Positions 22,804-35,097 of a stretch of 64,000 nucleotides of DNA are shown piece after piece. The DNA is from Bidens hawaiensis (Eukaryota; Streptophyta; Magnoliopsida; Asterales; Asteraceae): NCBI GenBank assembly GCA_021521415.1, contig JAIQDT010001945.1, positions 124,001 to 188,000 of the forward strand, in the 5' to 3' direction. A program made the position numbers and the translations under genes. Below the pieces are notes generated by a model. That model did not search any database. It had not been told where the DNA came from and was given only the letters and a program-made list of their open reading frames with translations. Positions within the stretch are counted from its first letter, which is position 1, and each line of letters starts with the position of its first letter.

Positions 22804-24602
22804 TGTTTTTTAACGGTTAATTTCTGTTTTCTGAGAGACTTGAAGTTAGTTTTGTTAGGATTATTATTTTTTTTGGTATTTAATTTAATTAATGTTGATT
22901 AAGTTTGTATGATTTAAATATGTTCAATGATTGCATAAAGTAGTAAAGTACTAACTTTTGTATAATTTTAAAATGAAATTGAGCACGTTAGCTATTCATG
23001 AAATGATGAAAGAGAAATATGTTTAAATATAAATAGAAAGAAAACTTGATTAGACTAAAGTGTTGAAGACTTAGTAAACAAAGGGGTGATGTAATTGGTA
23101 CATCATTGCTAGCGATACCATGCATGATGTCAATCAATATGGGCTGTAAGGTCTTTGTCCTCATCGTCATTAGTACCAGTCATGTCGCCCAACCAATTAA
23201 TACGTACGGCATGTATAATGTCATCCAAACCGTGTTACCATGCCAATCATGCAACACGTATGAGTTAATATTGTTTGTACGTATTCATGTCTCAAATGTG
23301 TTCCACAGAAGAGGTGTTTCTTATTATGTGTATCAATTATTTGACATAAAAAAAAATATGACCTGATACAATATTTCGTTAACTATTTGATACGATAAAA
23401 GATTTACAACACAACATTCTACCAAATATTTGATATGACAAACGATTCCACTTAAATCTCATAATAAACATCAAGTTTTAAGAGTATTCATAACTCCTCT
23501 CAAAACTCATGAAGTTACATGATATTAACGGGAGTCTTAATTGCCAAGGGGTTTGCTTATCGTTCACTTTTTAACCGATCAATACCAAAGTTGTTTGACT
23601 TGTTTCCCGCTATGGAGAGGTCCACTAGAGTTCTCACATCATCGAGCACTTACATTGTACATGTGACTGTGTTAACTGCTATGTCATAGTGTTTTTAGAA
23701 GGAGCGTATATGATGTCTTCCATTACATCATTGTGGAGCCACTATAAACATCAGTGTGCAACTAGTTGGTAAATCTTATACATGTCACGGTTACAAGTAT
23801 AGTAGATTATAAAGATTTAGATATTATAGAATTGTATTTTATTATAACTTAGCCAAATAATCATAATTAAAATTGGTTTACATTTGTTCAAAAATTAACT
23901 AATAAAAGTTATAGATTTATTAAAAAAATAAAATTAGCATTATATTTTTTTTCTTTTTTTTAGTTTGTATAGCTGACACCTTTTAAGCGTCTTGGTCGTT
24001 GATTAGTATTGATTAATGATCCAAATTACTTCTTACACTTCTCATATTAAAAAAAACACTTTGTATGTGTGATGTTGAGCCTTCGACCTGTGTCCCTAGC
24101 TTCTAACGAGTTATTTTTCATGTTATTCTTATCTTACTGTAGGCCTGATGTAATAATATCCCAACCAAGTGGGCGCGGGGTAAGAGAAGTCTGCTTCTCC
24201 ATGTTGTCGAAATCCTAACACCCCCACGAGTTTTGTTGCAAAAGGTGGTGAGTCAGGTCAGATTAATTTGGTTGTTTGAAAAGTGAGCCTATAATTATAT
24301 ACGGGTGAACTTCATTTAAGTTGTTGTTAGAAATGAAGGTTTTAAATGTGCATCAAATATTTGACGTGTATTTTGATTCCATTTGACTTTGGTCTATCTA
24401 GAAGTATAGGACTTACAAATTGTCATCTAATGTTTCATTTAGTTAAATTTGACTTTTGGTCCAGAAATAACTTATAAATTTTAAAAATCAGATCGGTTGG
24501 TTGGCCATATATATTTAGTGCGTTGACTTTATGGCGGAATTGAACAATTTAATAACTCAAACAGCTTGCAAACCAGTGGAGATCAACAACATTTGCCAAA
24601 TT
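22804..24602. other. Intergenic, no gene seen
   Basis: Downstream of the glutaredoxin gene. Several words around ATGCATGATGTCA recur at 23100-23260 but no coding or structural feature can be supported. Confidence 0.55.
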
Positions 24603-24770
24603 CCTTTTTCAAAAAAGTCCTAAATTTTATTAAAAAAAAAATGAAAAGACGACTATGTACCCGCAAGGAGCAAGACACCCATTACAAAAGAAAGAAAACA
24701 ACTAGCAATTAAAACGAGTTATTACACGCTATAAAGGAAAGCTATGAACGCTAAATTTGCACAATTCCTA
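24603..24770 (-). mobile_element. Possible LINE 3' end
   Basis: On the minus strand a T-rich stretch leads into AATAAAATTTAGGAC and an A-run, a layout common at plant L1 3' termini. No coding part and no target duplication found. Confidence 0.25.
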
Positions 24771-24780
24771 GTGTCTGTTA

Positions 24781-25575
24781 GGTAGCGTTTGTTATGCATG
24801 AATGAGAGGTGGAATGGAATGGACCTTTACGAAGGAATAAAGAAAAGTGTGTTTGGTTGATTAAAGGAATGGAATCACCCATTATCTTGTCCATTCCATT
24901 CTCTCTAAAACACCTCAAATTCATTCCATCCACCCCCTTGTTTTTTTTTTATTCCATCTCCTCTTTCACCCTACTCTTCTCCACCACCCTCCCACTATTA
25001 CCATCGATCACCATCACCACCGCCACCCACCACCAACGCCACCTCCACCACCGCCTCCCACCACCAACCCCACCCCAGCCACCGCCGCCAACCACCGTCG
25101 TCGCCACCGACCACTGTCGTCGCCACGTCTACCACCGCCACATTAACCATCCACAACCACCACCTCCACCCACCATCACCACAACCCACCCACCACCTCC
25201 CACTACCACCACTGCTAATACCCACCACCGCGCTTGCTGTTACCGCTAACCACTGCCACCCGCCACCGCCATACCACCTGCCATCGCCAACTACCGTCAC
25301 TGACCACCGCCAACCACCATCACCAATCGCCTCCCACTCTCGCCACCGCCGCCCACCACCACCATCACCACCGCTTACCTCCAATTTTATTTTATTCCCT
25401 CCTTTTTTTTCATGACTAACAACATTAATTAATTATTTATTTCAATTTTAGTTTTCTAGATGGTAACCAAACAAGACTATGGAATGGTAATGATCCATTC
25501 CATTCCTTTGTTCATTCCATTCCCCCATCCATTCCATTCACTCGTCTATTCCATTACTCCATACCAAACAGACCC
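24781..25575. mobile_element. Tourist-like (PIF/Harbinger) MITE with C-rich core
   Basis: TTA target duplication (24778-24780 and 25576-25578). Read inward, the right terminus is GGGTCTGTTTGGTATG, the classic Tourist-type TIR, and the left is the diverged GGTAGCGTTTGTTATG. The subterminal zones are rich in GGAATGGAATGG and its complement. The core (about 24985-25380) is a strand-biased (CCACCN)n simple sequence that gives spurious Pro/His-rich frames. Confidence 0.7.
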
Positions 25576-25674
25576 TTAGTGTTTTTAACTTAAAACACTT
25601 TTTCTTACATATTATTGGGTTTCCTACATGGATAAAATACTTTAACTAAAAATATATTATAACACACTCATAAA

Positions 25675-27866
25675 TGTAAGGCTAAAAATATGACTTACGA
25701 TATCAAAAGAACAAAACCCGTTAAATATATTATGGTCAAGTTAATATTAAAGTGAGCAAGAAATTCGGATACGAGACGAGAGTTTCGGTGCTCTCATTTA
25801 GCTTCAATGGGGAAAAAGGCTTCTAGAATATTATTGTTTTTGCTATAAACATATCCTCTATTGTCTTTGTATGTGTGTATTTTCTAGTGTGTAAACAACC
25901 ACCCAAGCGGAGCTCACCTTAGGTGGAATCGGTTCGATTAATGCTATAAATCTTTTATTATTACCGATTACGGATTCGTTCAATATTATCTTTATATTAT
26001 TTGTTCGATCGTTTGTTTATACCACACCCGTCTGGATCACTTATCAAGAACAAAAACCGTTCATTAGTCGGATCCGGATTCGGGACCTACACTAGGTATC
26101 AAAGCGGGTCGAATCAACTGATTCAACTTTGTTCTTGATATTCAGGTTCTAATTCCGCGATTACCCAAACCGAGACATTAATTTCTTGAAGACTCGAAGT
26201 TTTGAAAATAAAGTTTGAAGATCTTGGAAATAAAGTTGAAAATGATCATGCTAGAAGTTCGTCTTTGTAGATCTAGCGTTTTGGGACTGTTCCGCCATGC
26301 GCCGAAATTCCGGTGAGCCTAGGGTTCTTCTCCGGCGACGATTCCAGATATTGAAGATGTACAAATCAAAATTCGATATTCAGCTTGGCGAGTGTCGGTT
26401 ATCTTTGATTTTTGCAACTGCTTGTGGCTCATGAATGTATGATGAAGACAGTGGTCGGCGGCTGTTCGCCGGTTACAAGTGGCTATGGAGGAAGCCGTGA
26501 TGGTGGTTATGGTGGTGGTCATCGTGAAGGAGGTGGTTAAAGTAGGGAGGTTGGATTTTCCGGTGGGACGCCGACTGTTCGGTGAATTTTCCGGAGACCG
26601 GTCACCGATGCTTGGTCTTTCCGGCAGAGGCCACAATGGGTGGTGGCTGATGTTGCAGCTAGGGTTTCTAGATGATGAAACTTAAACATGATGGGATGAA
26701 TATGGGTTTGTTACCATCTATATTAGGCTTACGAATTTTAATTCAAATTATATGGGCTGCAATTATAATGATGGGCTTGTTGTCCAAGGTAATTTTGGCA
26801 TGGTTATTTGATTAATATTAGGCAGATTATGTTGAATTGATTTGGCCTTGAAAGTGATTATTTTTGGGTTGACTAAAGAAATAATTATATTTTCGGATTG
26901 ACCAAACTGAAGAAAGTCAAAATTGATTGGGTTTTTGTCACTGTTTAACCGTGTTCAAAGCTTGTTATTTTTATATTATTTTCAAGGCGTTCGAGAAGTT
27001 GGATCCGTGTGTTGAACTTTGAAAAAATTGGATATGGATTTGGATTTAAAGATGAAATAATGAGTTTTGTCATTTGATCGTTGAATCCGGTAATTCGAAT
27101 CGATTTGTGGATATTCGAGCTCTTCTCAACCTATATTGCTTAAGACCCGAGATGGATAAAGAAACGGGAATTCCTTCATGAATGAATTAGGTGGGTCATA
27201 CCTTAAGGGGTGAATTAAAACGAAGAGGTTTCAGTTTATCGGGTGATTTGTGAAGATGCGAGAGATGGTGTGACAAAGTTTTGATATCACAAGTCAAGGG
27301 GGTGATTGAAAGGCCAAAAATGTGAAGATATGAAGATTTAAAGGTTCATTCGTTAATTTATTGAGCACATTCGTTAATCTTAACGGCTCATTCGTGTAGC
27401 AGTTATAACTATTTTTTGCCAATTGTCAACCAGATCTAACAACCCATTTGTTCCTACAGTACCACATTCATTCAATAAAAGTCTCATTCATATATGTTAC
27501 ACTCATACGCTCTTGTTCATTCGTTTGAATAATATTACTTATTGGTTATTGTTCATCCGCTTGAACAATAACATTCTCATTCTTTACTCAGTTACCACAG
27601 TCGTACACTTCTCACTTCTCATTCGTTTGAATAGTGTCACTTCTCAAAAGAACGAAACCCGTTAAATATATTATGGTCAAGTTAATAATTAAAGTGGACG
27701 AGAAATCTAAATACGAGACGAAAGCTTCGATGTACATGTTTAGCTTCAACGGGGAAAAACGCTTCTAGAATATTATTGTTTTTGCTATAAATATATCATA
27801 TGTTGTCTTTGTATGTGTGTGTTTTCTAGTGTGTAAGCTCACCTTGGGTGGGATCAGTTCGATTAA
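25675..27866 (+). mobile_element. Non-autonomous LTR retrotransposon, probably Copia-type
   Basis: A direct repeat of about 200 bp or more occurs at 25697-25950 and 27642-27866 (shared words AACCCGTTAAATATATTATGG, CTTCTAGAATATTATTGTTT). Left LTR is about 25675-26093. The right LTR is longer at its start (from about 27308, extra 300 bp) and cut off at its end. Just inside the left LTR is AGGTATCAAAGCGGGTC, a near match to the initiator-Met primer site. A polypurine-like AAGTCAAGGGGGTGATTG lies at about 27292-27309. The 1.2 kb interior has no gag or pol. It includes a short Gly/Arg-rich frame (about 26475-26540, GYGGSRDGGYGGGH) that could be a captured fragment or chance. Confidence 0.5.
26094..26110 (+). 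other. Primer binding site (initiator-tRNA-Met type)
   Basis: GGTATCAAAGCGGG resembles TGGTATCAGAGC, the usual complement of plant initiator-Met tRNA, and sits directly after the left LTR. Confidence 0.5.
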
Positions 27867-29108
27867 TATTGGTGCAGGGTTTTGCATCTTGGTCTTTGTC
27901 TAATGTATTAAAGTATTAGAAATAATGTATTAAGGGTATTTTGGTAATTGTATGACATTCGACATTGTATTAGTTATTAATATTATGTTTTTATAAGTAA
28001 TGAATTTTCACGTTTATTTAGATAAAATAATTAATTTCAAATTTCAAAAAATAAAATTTTCACTTTATGTTTGTTTTGCAATGAAGAATAATAAAATCTA
28101 AGGTCAATCGCTTTGGATAATTTGTTTGTTTTTTAGACAACCTTTTTAACACATGGTCAGATATGTGTCCCATCATCTAGAGTTGAAACAAAGACAAATT
28201 GAAACTACTAATTTTAATACAGAGGATAAAGTTATAAATTAAATTACTAATATTATATATAAAGAAATATTTAAAGATATACGAATTTGAACTTTTTATT
28301 TTTATATTGTGTATTGTGTAATTTATTCTACCATATATTATATTTTAATATATGTTGAAGATATATTTTATATTTCACATTGTGTTATTATTTAAATAAA
28401 TTTATTTATTTTAACTCGTTTTCTACACAAGTACCTAACCTAGTGTGTGTGTGTGTGTGTAAAAGAGAAGTTTGTCAATTGTGACTGTTGTTATTTAAAT
28501 GAATATATTTATTTTAGCCCGTGTTCTACACGGTATCTCTTTGCACAAAGTTTGTAAAGCAACATTTGGAAATTGAAAACAATTAATATTGCTATCCTAT
28601 ATCGATGCGTTATGAAACTTAATATGATAATCACGTTTCCATTTAAAGATAATTAATGGCAGTAATGAAGTAGATATGTAGCCGATAGGTCTGGCCAATC
28701 AGCATAGCCATTACTTAACTGTTGCCGATTCTGCAAGTGATTTGAGTAACCGACATCAACTTTATAGAAATGATTGACATGTATAGAGTGATCCAAAGTG
28801 ATTTTTGTGTACTTCTTCCACAATTGTACGCGTATAGAGTGATCATGTCATGAAGCACTCATCAAATAAAAATAGATACACAAACAATAAAAATCGTGAA
28901 TAACTTACAGTTGTGATTAATACCTAAAACCCAATCTTCAACAATGTGGCAAGATTTGTAATAGTCACGAATACAAATTTAGAACAAAAATGACTACAGA
29001 CCAACCATAGAACTACTATTGATATAAAGTTACAACTTAAGAATCAGATAAAACCTTTATAGACTAAGTTCCATCAATTGTGGTGAAACCCCAAACATAA
29101 AAGATGAA

Positions 29109-29258
29109 TTAACGTGAGAGATATAGATACTGACGACTCGTTATATTTTCGTCTAGTGTGTTACTAATGTCCCGCTTGAATAGCAGATCCCGAAGGTCAA
29201 TTAGAGCGCCTTTGAAGCCTGTACCCGAACTCCAATGATCGTCCATTAATTTATCCAT
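29109..29258 (-). other. Small ORF conserved in copy A, frameshifted in copy C
   Basis: A 49-residue frame beginning MDKLMDDHWSSGTGFKG and containing LIDLRDLLFKRD. The same codons occur in copy C (33475-33608) but with a 2-base insertion after the LLFK codons. I do not recognise the family. It may be one exon of a degraded gene carried by the duplication. Confidence 0.25.
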
Positions 29259-29439
29259 ACGTATAACTCCACTTTATGAAATATTCGGATGAATATTGAG
29301 TTTTTCTTTAAAGACTTTGTTGGCTATGGAATGTTTCTATCAGCAAGTTTCTTCATACAACTTGCATTTGGAGGAGGGATTAGATTCTAGAGCTATAAGC
29401 ATAAGTTGAACATGGTGGATATTCGAATTAAACAAAGAT

Positions 29440-30480
29440 AAAATAAGCTGAAAATGAAAAAGCATATCAACAAACTTTTGTACAAAGGGAGTGAAAATGA
29501 GGAAAATAACTTTTGCAATAGTAGCGTTAATACTGGAGAGCGAAAGATAGACTAGTCGGATGATGAAGTTAATGGTATTTATATAAGTTGATATCATTGA
29601 GGTTAAATAAAGGCTAACATTCAAAATTCAAAAAAGTATACGTTGTTGTTTCATAGAAAAACTAATAAAAATATAACACTTTAAGTCAAAGGAAGAATTT
29701 AACGACATTTAAATAAGTTATATTAATAGGCTCATCAAACGGCTAAATTTTTAAAATTCAAAAAAAAAGTATATGTTGATTAAAAAAAAGATAAAATAGG
29801 CTAAAAATGAAAAAGAAAATCAAGAAACTTTTGTACAAAGGGAGTAAAAATGAGGCAAATAACTTTTGCAATGGTTGCGTTAGAACTGGAGAGCGAAAGA
29901 TAGACTACTTGTGGTAAAGTTGGAAGATGAAGTTAATGGTATTTATATAAGTTGATATCATTTAGGTTAACAAACGGCTAATTTTTCAAAATTCAATAAA
30001 AATATATGTTGTTTCAAAGAAAAACTAATAAAAATATAACGCTTAAAGTCAGAGGATGAAGTTAATGACATTTAAATAAGTTGTGTCATTACGTTCATCA
30101 AACCATTTTCAAAATTCAAAAAAAAAGTATACGCTGTTATCATAATGTTAATCTAACGGCTAAAATTTCAAATTTCAAAATAGTATGCGTTAATAAAAAA
30201 GACCAGTATAGATATGTAACGGCTAAATTTTCAAAATTCAAAATTCAATATTAATGACCTTTAAATAAGTTGACATCATCACGTTAACCTAACGACTAAG
30301 TTTTCAAGATTAAAATCAAAAGTATATGCGGGTGATTCAAAGAAAGACTAAATAAAAATACGATTGATATAGTCAAATTAAAATTAATAACATTTAAATA
30401 AGTTAATACCATTACATTAGCCTAATGACTAAAATTTTAAAATTCAAATAATATGCATTGATATTTTAAATTAAGACTAA
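29440..30480. repeat. Degenerate minisatellite-like array (about 100-350 bp units)
   Basis: Repeated words TTTAAATAAGTTG, CTAACGGCTAAATTTTCAAA and AGTATACGTTG recur about every 100 bp. A larger unit containing AACTTTTGTACAAAGGGAGT is duplicated (about 29440 and 29790). The equivalent array in copy C is 33780-35290 with one large unit and the MITE inserted. Confidence 0.5.
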
Positions 30481-31083
30481 TATCTCAAAACTCATAATTT
30501 TTGGGAAACGTAACGCCTGCCCCATATGGTAGAGACGGGTTTGGGATTGCTCTGGAAATTTTGCATGGGTATGTTACGGGTATGAGATTTGTAATATGCC
30601 CGATTACCGCACCTAATTACCCGATAACATTGCCCTGTTTACCCAATTATACACCCAAGTAACCCAACATATATTATCAACTAAATATATTTGTAAAAGA
30701 ATATTATTTATTTTTTGTGGATTTTTTTTTTGGTAAAATTGGAAGTATCAATTGAAATTTGAAACATTACTTTTTCATCAAAACATTGTTTATAACCAAT
30801 TTATCGTAATTGACTAGTTATTAACAATATTTTATGATAATTGCTTTTTCTAATTTATTAGGGACAAATTTTTTATAGTCACTTATGTCACACCCAACCG
30901 ATGGTGGACTATATAAGTTAGGACGTAACATATATTGTTTATCATATTTGCCAATTTTAAAGTGAAAGTATTTATATTCATATCATTCAATTTGTCACAC
31001 TGTAAGCAAGTTCAAAATATGAGATAAAAACAAATTAACAGGAATAAATATGTGTTTTTATTAAAATAACCTAAGGGTAAAAC

Positions 31084-31790
31084 ACATAATCAAATAGCAT
31101 TTAACAACTAATCGAGCAACATTATATTTTCTCACATCTCTCTCTACATTTTTCTTTCTTATTAATAGTTTTATATTTAATTTTTTTTCCTTTTTAATCT
31201 ATTATTTTCTCTTTTTAACAATTATTTTTTGATTTAAAAAAATTAATACCAACATAAATTTTATTATTTAGTTTGTATAAACATATTTTATTAGTTATTA
31301 ATATTAAGTTTTTATAAGTGAAGAACTTTCATGTTGATTTAGATAAAAATAATTAATTCAAATTTCAAATAAAGAAAATTTTCACTTAATGTTTGTTTTG
31401 CAATGAATATTATAAAAGCTAAGGCTAACCACTATAGTTGGTTGATTTGTTAGACAACCTGTTTTAACGCATGGTAAATTACGTGTTTCTTATCTAAAGT
31501 TGAAAGCAAAAAGAAAGTGAAACTACTAATTTTGGTATGGAGGTTTAAAATTACAAATATTGTATACAAAAAAATATTTATAGATTTACTTAGTTTTAAC
31601 AACTTTTTAATTCCCTATTTTGTAATGTGTAATTTATTATACCATATATTATATCTTTATGTATTTTGAACTTAGTTTTTGTATTTCACATTATTTTATT
31701 ATTTATATAAATTTAATTATTCTAACTTGTGTTTTATATGGGTTTCTTAATTTCATATGTCATCACACATGAGTGATCCTTATAAAATTT
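31084..31790. mobile_element. Helitron-like unit, copy B
   Basis: From about 31110 (ACATCTCTCTC) the sequence parallels the start of the unit at about 31780-32760 and the truncated one at 27963-28443. The 3' hairpin and CTAG are decayed here, whereas the other copies end CCTAACCTAGT and CCTAATCTAGT. Probably three relatives of one non-autonomous family. Confidence 0.4.
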
Positions 31791-31805
31791 TCCCACATCT
31801 CTCTC

Positions 31806-32137
31806 ATATTTTTTTTGAACGACCAACTAAGTAACGCCGGGTACTCCGTACGCGGCCCCTATTGGCTAAAGGTAGCTCGAGCCGGCCACGAGTCCGGACG
31901 GACGGTGCCCCAAGCGGTCCACCTATTGAGGGATTCCCCGGATAAAACCCGACCCCCACACCCGCCAAACGGCACAACAGCGAGGAGCTGGTAAAACCGG
32001 ATGAGATTAGGACTTGAACCCTGGCAAGCCAGGGTCATCCCTCATATCTCTCATATAAATTGGTGATAGTGAGGTTTGAACCCCCTACCTCTCACTAGTA
32101 AAGTGAGTGCTCTACTATTGACCCATATCCAATTTAT
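31806..32137 (-). mobile_element. tRNA-related SINE, copy 2
   Basis: Flanked by an exact 12 bp target duplication CACATCTCTCTC (31794-31805 and 32138-32149). On the minus strand it has B-box-like GGTTCAAACC and a second TTCAAGTCC-type box, then a GC-rich body, ending in oligo(A). It is the longer member of the pair with 21859-22117. It interrupts a Helitron-like unit. Confidence 0.75.
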
Positions 32138-34358
32138 CACATCTCTCTCGTATTAAATATATATTTATTTTTCTTATTAATAGTTTTATATTTTAATCTT
32201 TTTTTTCTTTTTAATCTAATATTATCTCTTTTTAATAATTATATTCTGATTTAAAAAATTTAATACAAACATAAATATATTATTTTGTTTTATATAAATA
32301 TATTGTATTAGTTATTAATATTATGTTTTTATAAGTAAAGAATTTTCACGTTTATTTAGATAAAATAATTAATTTCAAATTTCAAAAAATAAAATTTTCA
32401 TTTTATGTTTATTTTGGAATGAAGAATAATAAAAGCTAAGGACAATCGCTTTAGATGGTTTTTTTGTTTTTTAGACAACCTGTTTTAACACATGGTCAGA
32501 TATGTGTTCCATTATTCAGTTGAAACAAAGAAAAAGTGAAACTACTAATTTTAATATGAAAGATAAAGTTACAAATAAAATTACTAATATTATATATAAA
32601 GAAATATTTAAAGATTTATGAATTAGTGTATTGTGTAATCTATTCCACCATATATTATATTTTAATATATGTTGAACATATTTTTCATATTTCACATTGT
32701 GTTATTATTTTAAATAAATTGTTTATTTTAACCCTAGTTTTACATGAGTACCTAATCTAGTCTGTTTATATATATATATATATATAAAAGAGGAGTTTGT
32801 CAATTGGGATTATTATATACAACTGTGTTCATAAGTCGTTGATTTGCAAAGCTAGTGTGATACTATCGGTATCTATTTGCACAAAGTTTGTGAAGCAACA
32901 TTCGGAAATTGAAAACAGTTAATATTGATATCCTCTTTCGATGAATTATGAACTTAATATGATAATCACGTTTCCATTTAAAGATAATTAATGGCAGTAC
33001 TGAAGTAGATATGTAACCAATAGTTCTGGCCAATCAGCATAGCCATCACTTAACTGTTGTCGATTCTGCAAGTGATTTGAGTAACCGACTTCAACTTTAT
33101 AGAAATGATCAACATGTATAGAGTGATCCAAAGTGATTTTTGTGTACTTCTTCCACAATTGTACGCGTATAAGAGTGATCATGTCATGAAGCACTCATCA
33201 AATAAAAATAGATATACAAACAATAAAAAACGTGAATAACTTACAGTTGTGATTAATACCTAAAACCCGATCTTCAACAATGTGGCAAGATTTGTAATAG
33301 TCACGAATACAAATCTAGAACAAAAATGACTACAGACCTACCATAGAACTACTGTTGATATAAAGTTACAAACTTAAGAATCATATAAAACCACTATAGA
33401 CTAAGTTTCATCAATTGTGGTGAAACCCTACATAAAAGATGAATTAAACACGAGAGAGATATATACTGATGACTCGTTATATTTCCGTCTTGTGTGTTAC
33501 TAATGTCCGGCTCTTGAATAGCAGATCCCGAAGGTCAATCAGAGCACCTTTGAAGCCTGTACCCGAACTCCAATGATTGTCCATTAATTTATCCATACGT
33601 ATAACTCCACTTTATGAAATATTCAGATGAATATTGAGTTTTTCTTTAAAGACTTTGTTGGCCATGGATTGTTTCTATCAGCAAGTTTCTTCATACAACT
33701 TGCATTTGGAGGAGGTATTAGATTCTAGAGCTATAAGCATCAGTTGAACACGGTGGATATTCGAATTAAACAAAGATAAAATAGGCTGAAAATGAAAAAG
33801 AAAATCAAGAAACTTTTGTACAAAGGGAGTAAAAATGAGGCAAATAACTTTTGCAATAGTTGCGTTAGAACTGGAGAGCGAAAGATAGACTACTTGTGGT
33901 AAAGTTGGAAGATCAAGTTAATGGTATTTATATAAGTTGATATCATTTAGGTTAACCAACGGCTAATTTTTCAAAATTCAATAAAAAAACGTTGTTGTTT
34001 CAAAGAAAAACTAATAAAAATATAACACTTAAAGTCAGAGGATGAAGTTAACGACATTTAAATAAGTTGTGTCATTACGTTCATCAAACCATTTTCAAAA
34101 TAAAAAAAAAGGTATACGTTGCTTAAAAAAAAGACTAATATAAATATATAATAGGTAGAGTTTAAGGATGAAGTTAATGATATTTAAATAAGTTGTTATC
34201 ATTATGTATTAATCTGACGGCTAAATTTTCAAAATTCAAAATAGTATACGTTAACAAAAAAAAAGACTAGTATAGATATATAACGGCTAAATTTTCAAAA
34301 TTCAAAATTCAATATTAATGACCTTTAAATAAGTTGACATCGTTATCCTAATGACTAA

Positions 34359-35097
34359 GGCTGAGGGGCGAGAGGGGGCGCGAGTAGGGGCTCCAGCCAA
34401 TAATATTGTGACGTGTGGCAGGGAGAGAAACTTGATAAGATGGGTGTTGGTTGTGGTGCTCGCGCCCCTGGCCCTGGTGTGGAGGGGCGCGAGAGGGGGC
34501 GCGAGCGGTTTATTTTTTTATTTTTTTATAAATGTATTAAAAAAACGTATTATTAAAAAAACAAGAAATTATTTAAAAAAACACACATTTTTTTGAAAAT
34601 TCATAATAAAAAAAAACATACTAAAAATTAAACAAACTCCCCCTACATGAAGAAGCAAATCATCCTCTTCGGAGGAGTCGAAATCAGACGAGTACGACGA
34701 CATTATTTTTAAAAAAAAAATTGGGACGATGGGTTGTTTTTTGATTTTTTTTTAAAAATAGGAAAAAAATTCTGGGTTTTATAAAGGAGTTTGGGATATT
34801 ATATATGAGTTTGGAGATTGAAGTTGTGTTTGATATGGTTAAAATGGGTTGATTTAGGGGTATTATATAGGATTTTGTAAAGGTTTTTTTAAAAAAAAAC
34901 CCGAGCTCAACGGCTCTTTTGGGTGGGCCCACCAGCTTTTCCTCTCTCTTCTCCCGCGATCACCCTTGCGCCCGCCTGGAAATCCGCGCTCGCGCCCCTC
35001 TCGCGCCCCTCTCGCGCCTCGGTGGTGTGGTGCTCGCGCCCCGGGGCGCGAGCGGATGGCCTCACGCGCCCTTTCTCGCGCTCCACACCCCTCAGCC
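34359..35097. mobile_element. PIF/Harbinger MITE with empty-site evidence
   Basis: Perfect 10 bp ends GGCTGAGGGG...CCCCTCAGCC, target duplication TAA (34356-34358 and 35098-35100), and GC-rich subterminal GCGCGAG repeats in an AT-rich host. Copy A of the duplication has the unoccupied site (GACTAAGTTTTC at about 30294). The insert therefore has exact boundaries and postdates the duplication. Confidence 0.88.
34640..34703 (-). pseudogene. Relic of a Harbinger transposase first exon
   Basis: On the minus strand from 34703 a frame starts MSSYSSDFDSSEEDD. This Ser/Asp/Glu-rich beginning resembles N-termini of plant Harbinger transposases. It fades within about 25 codons. Consistent with internal deletion of an autonomous element; too short to be sure. 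Confidence 0.35.

Larger units (their letters stand above)
27963..31083. repeat. Direct segmental duplication, copy A
   Basis: Shares almost all of its length in the same order and orientation with 32303-35927. It begins near ATTGTATTAGTTATTAATATTATG and ends near TTAAAATAACCTAAGGGTAA. It contains a Helitron-like 3' end (CTAG at 28440-28443 before a (GT)n run), a small ORF (29109-29258) and an internal tandem array. Copy A has an extra unit of about 350 bp (29440-29790) relative to copy C. Confidence 0.75.

Noticed and set aside
24809..25419. Pro/His/Thr-rich frame on plus and Gly/Trp-rich frame on minus
   Set aside because: Both arise from the (CCACCN)n core of the Tourist-like MITE.
29340..29624. 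94-codon hydrophobic minus-strand ORF
   Set aside because: It spans the tandem repeat array and is not preserved in the duplicate copy.
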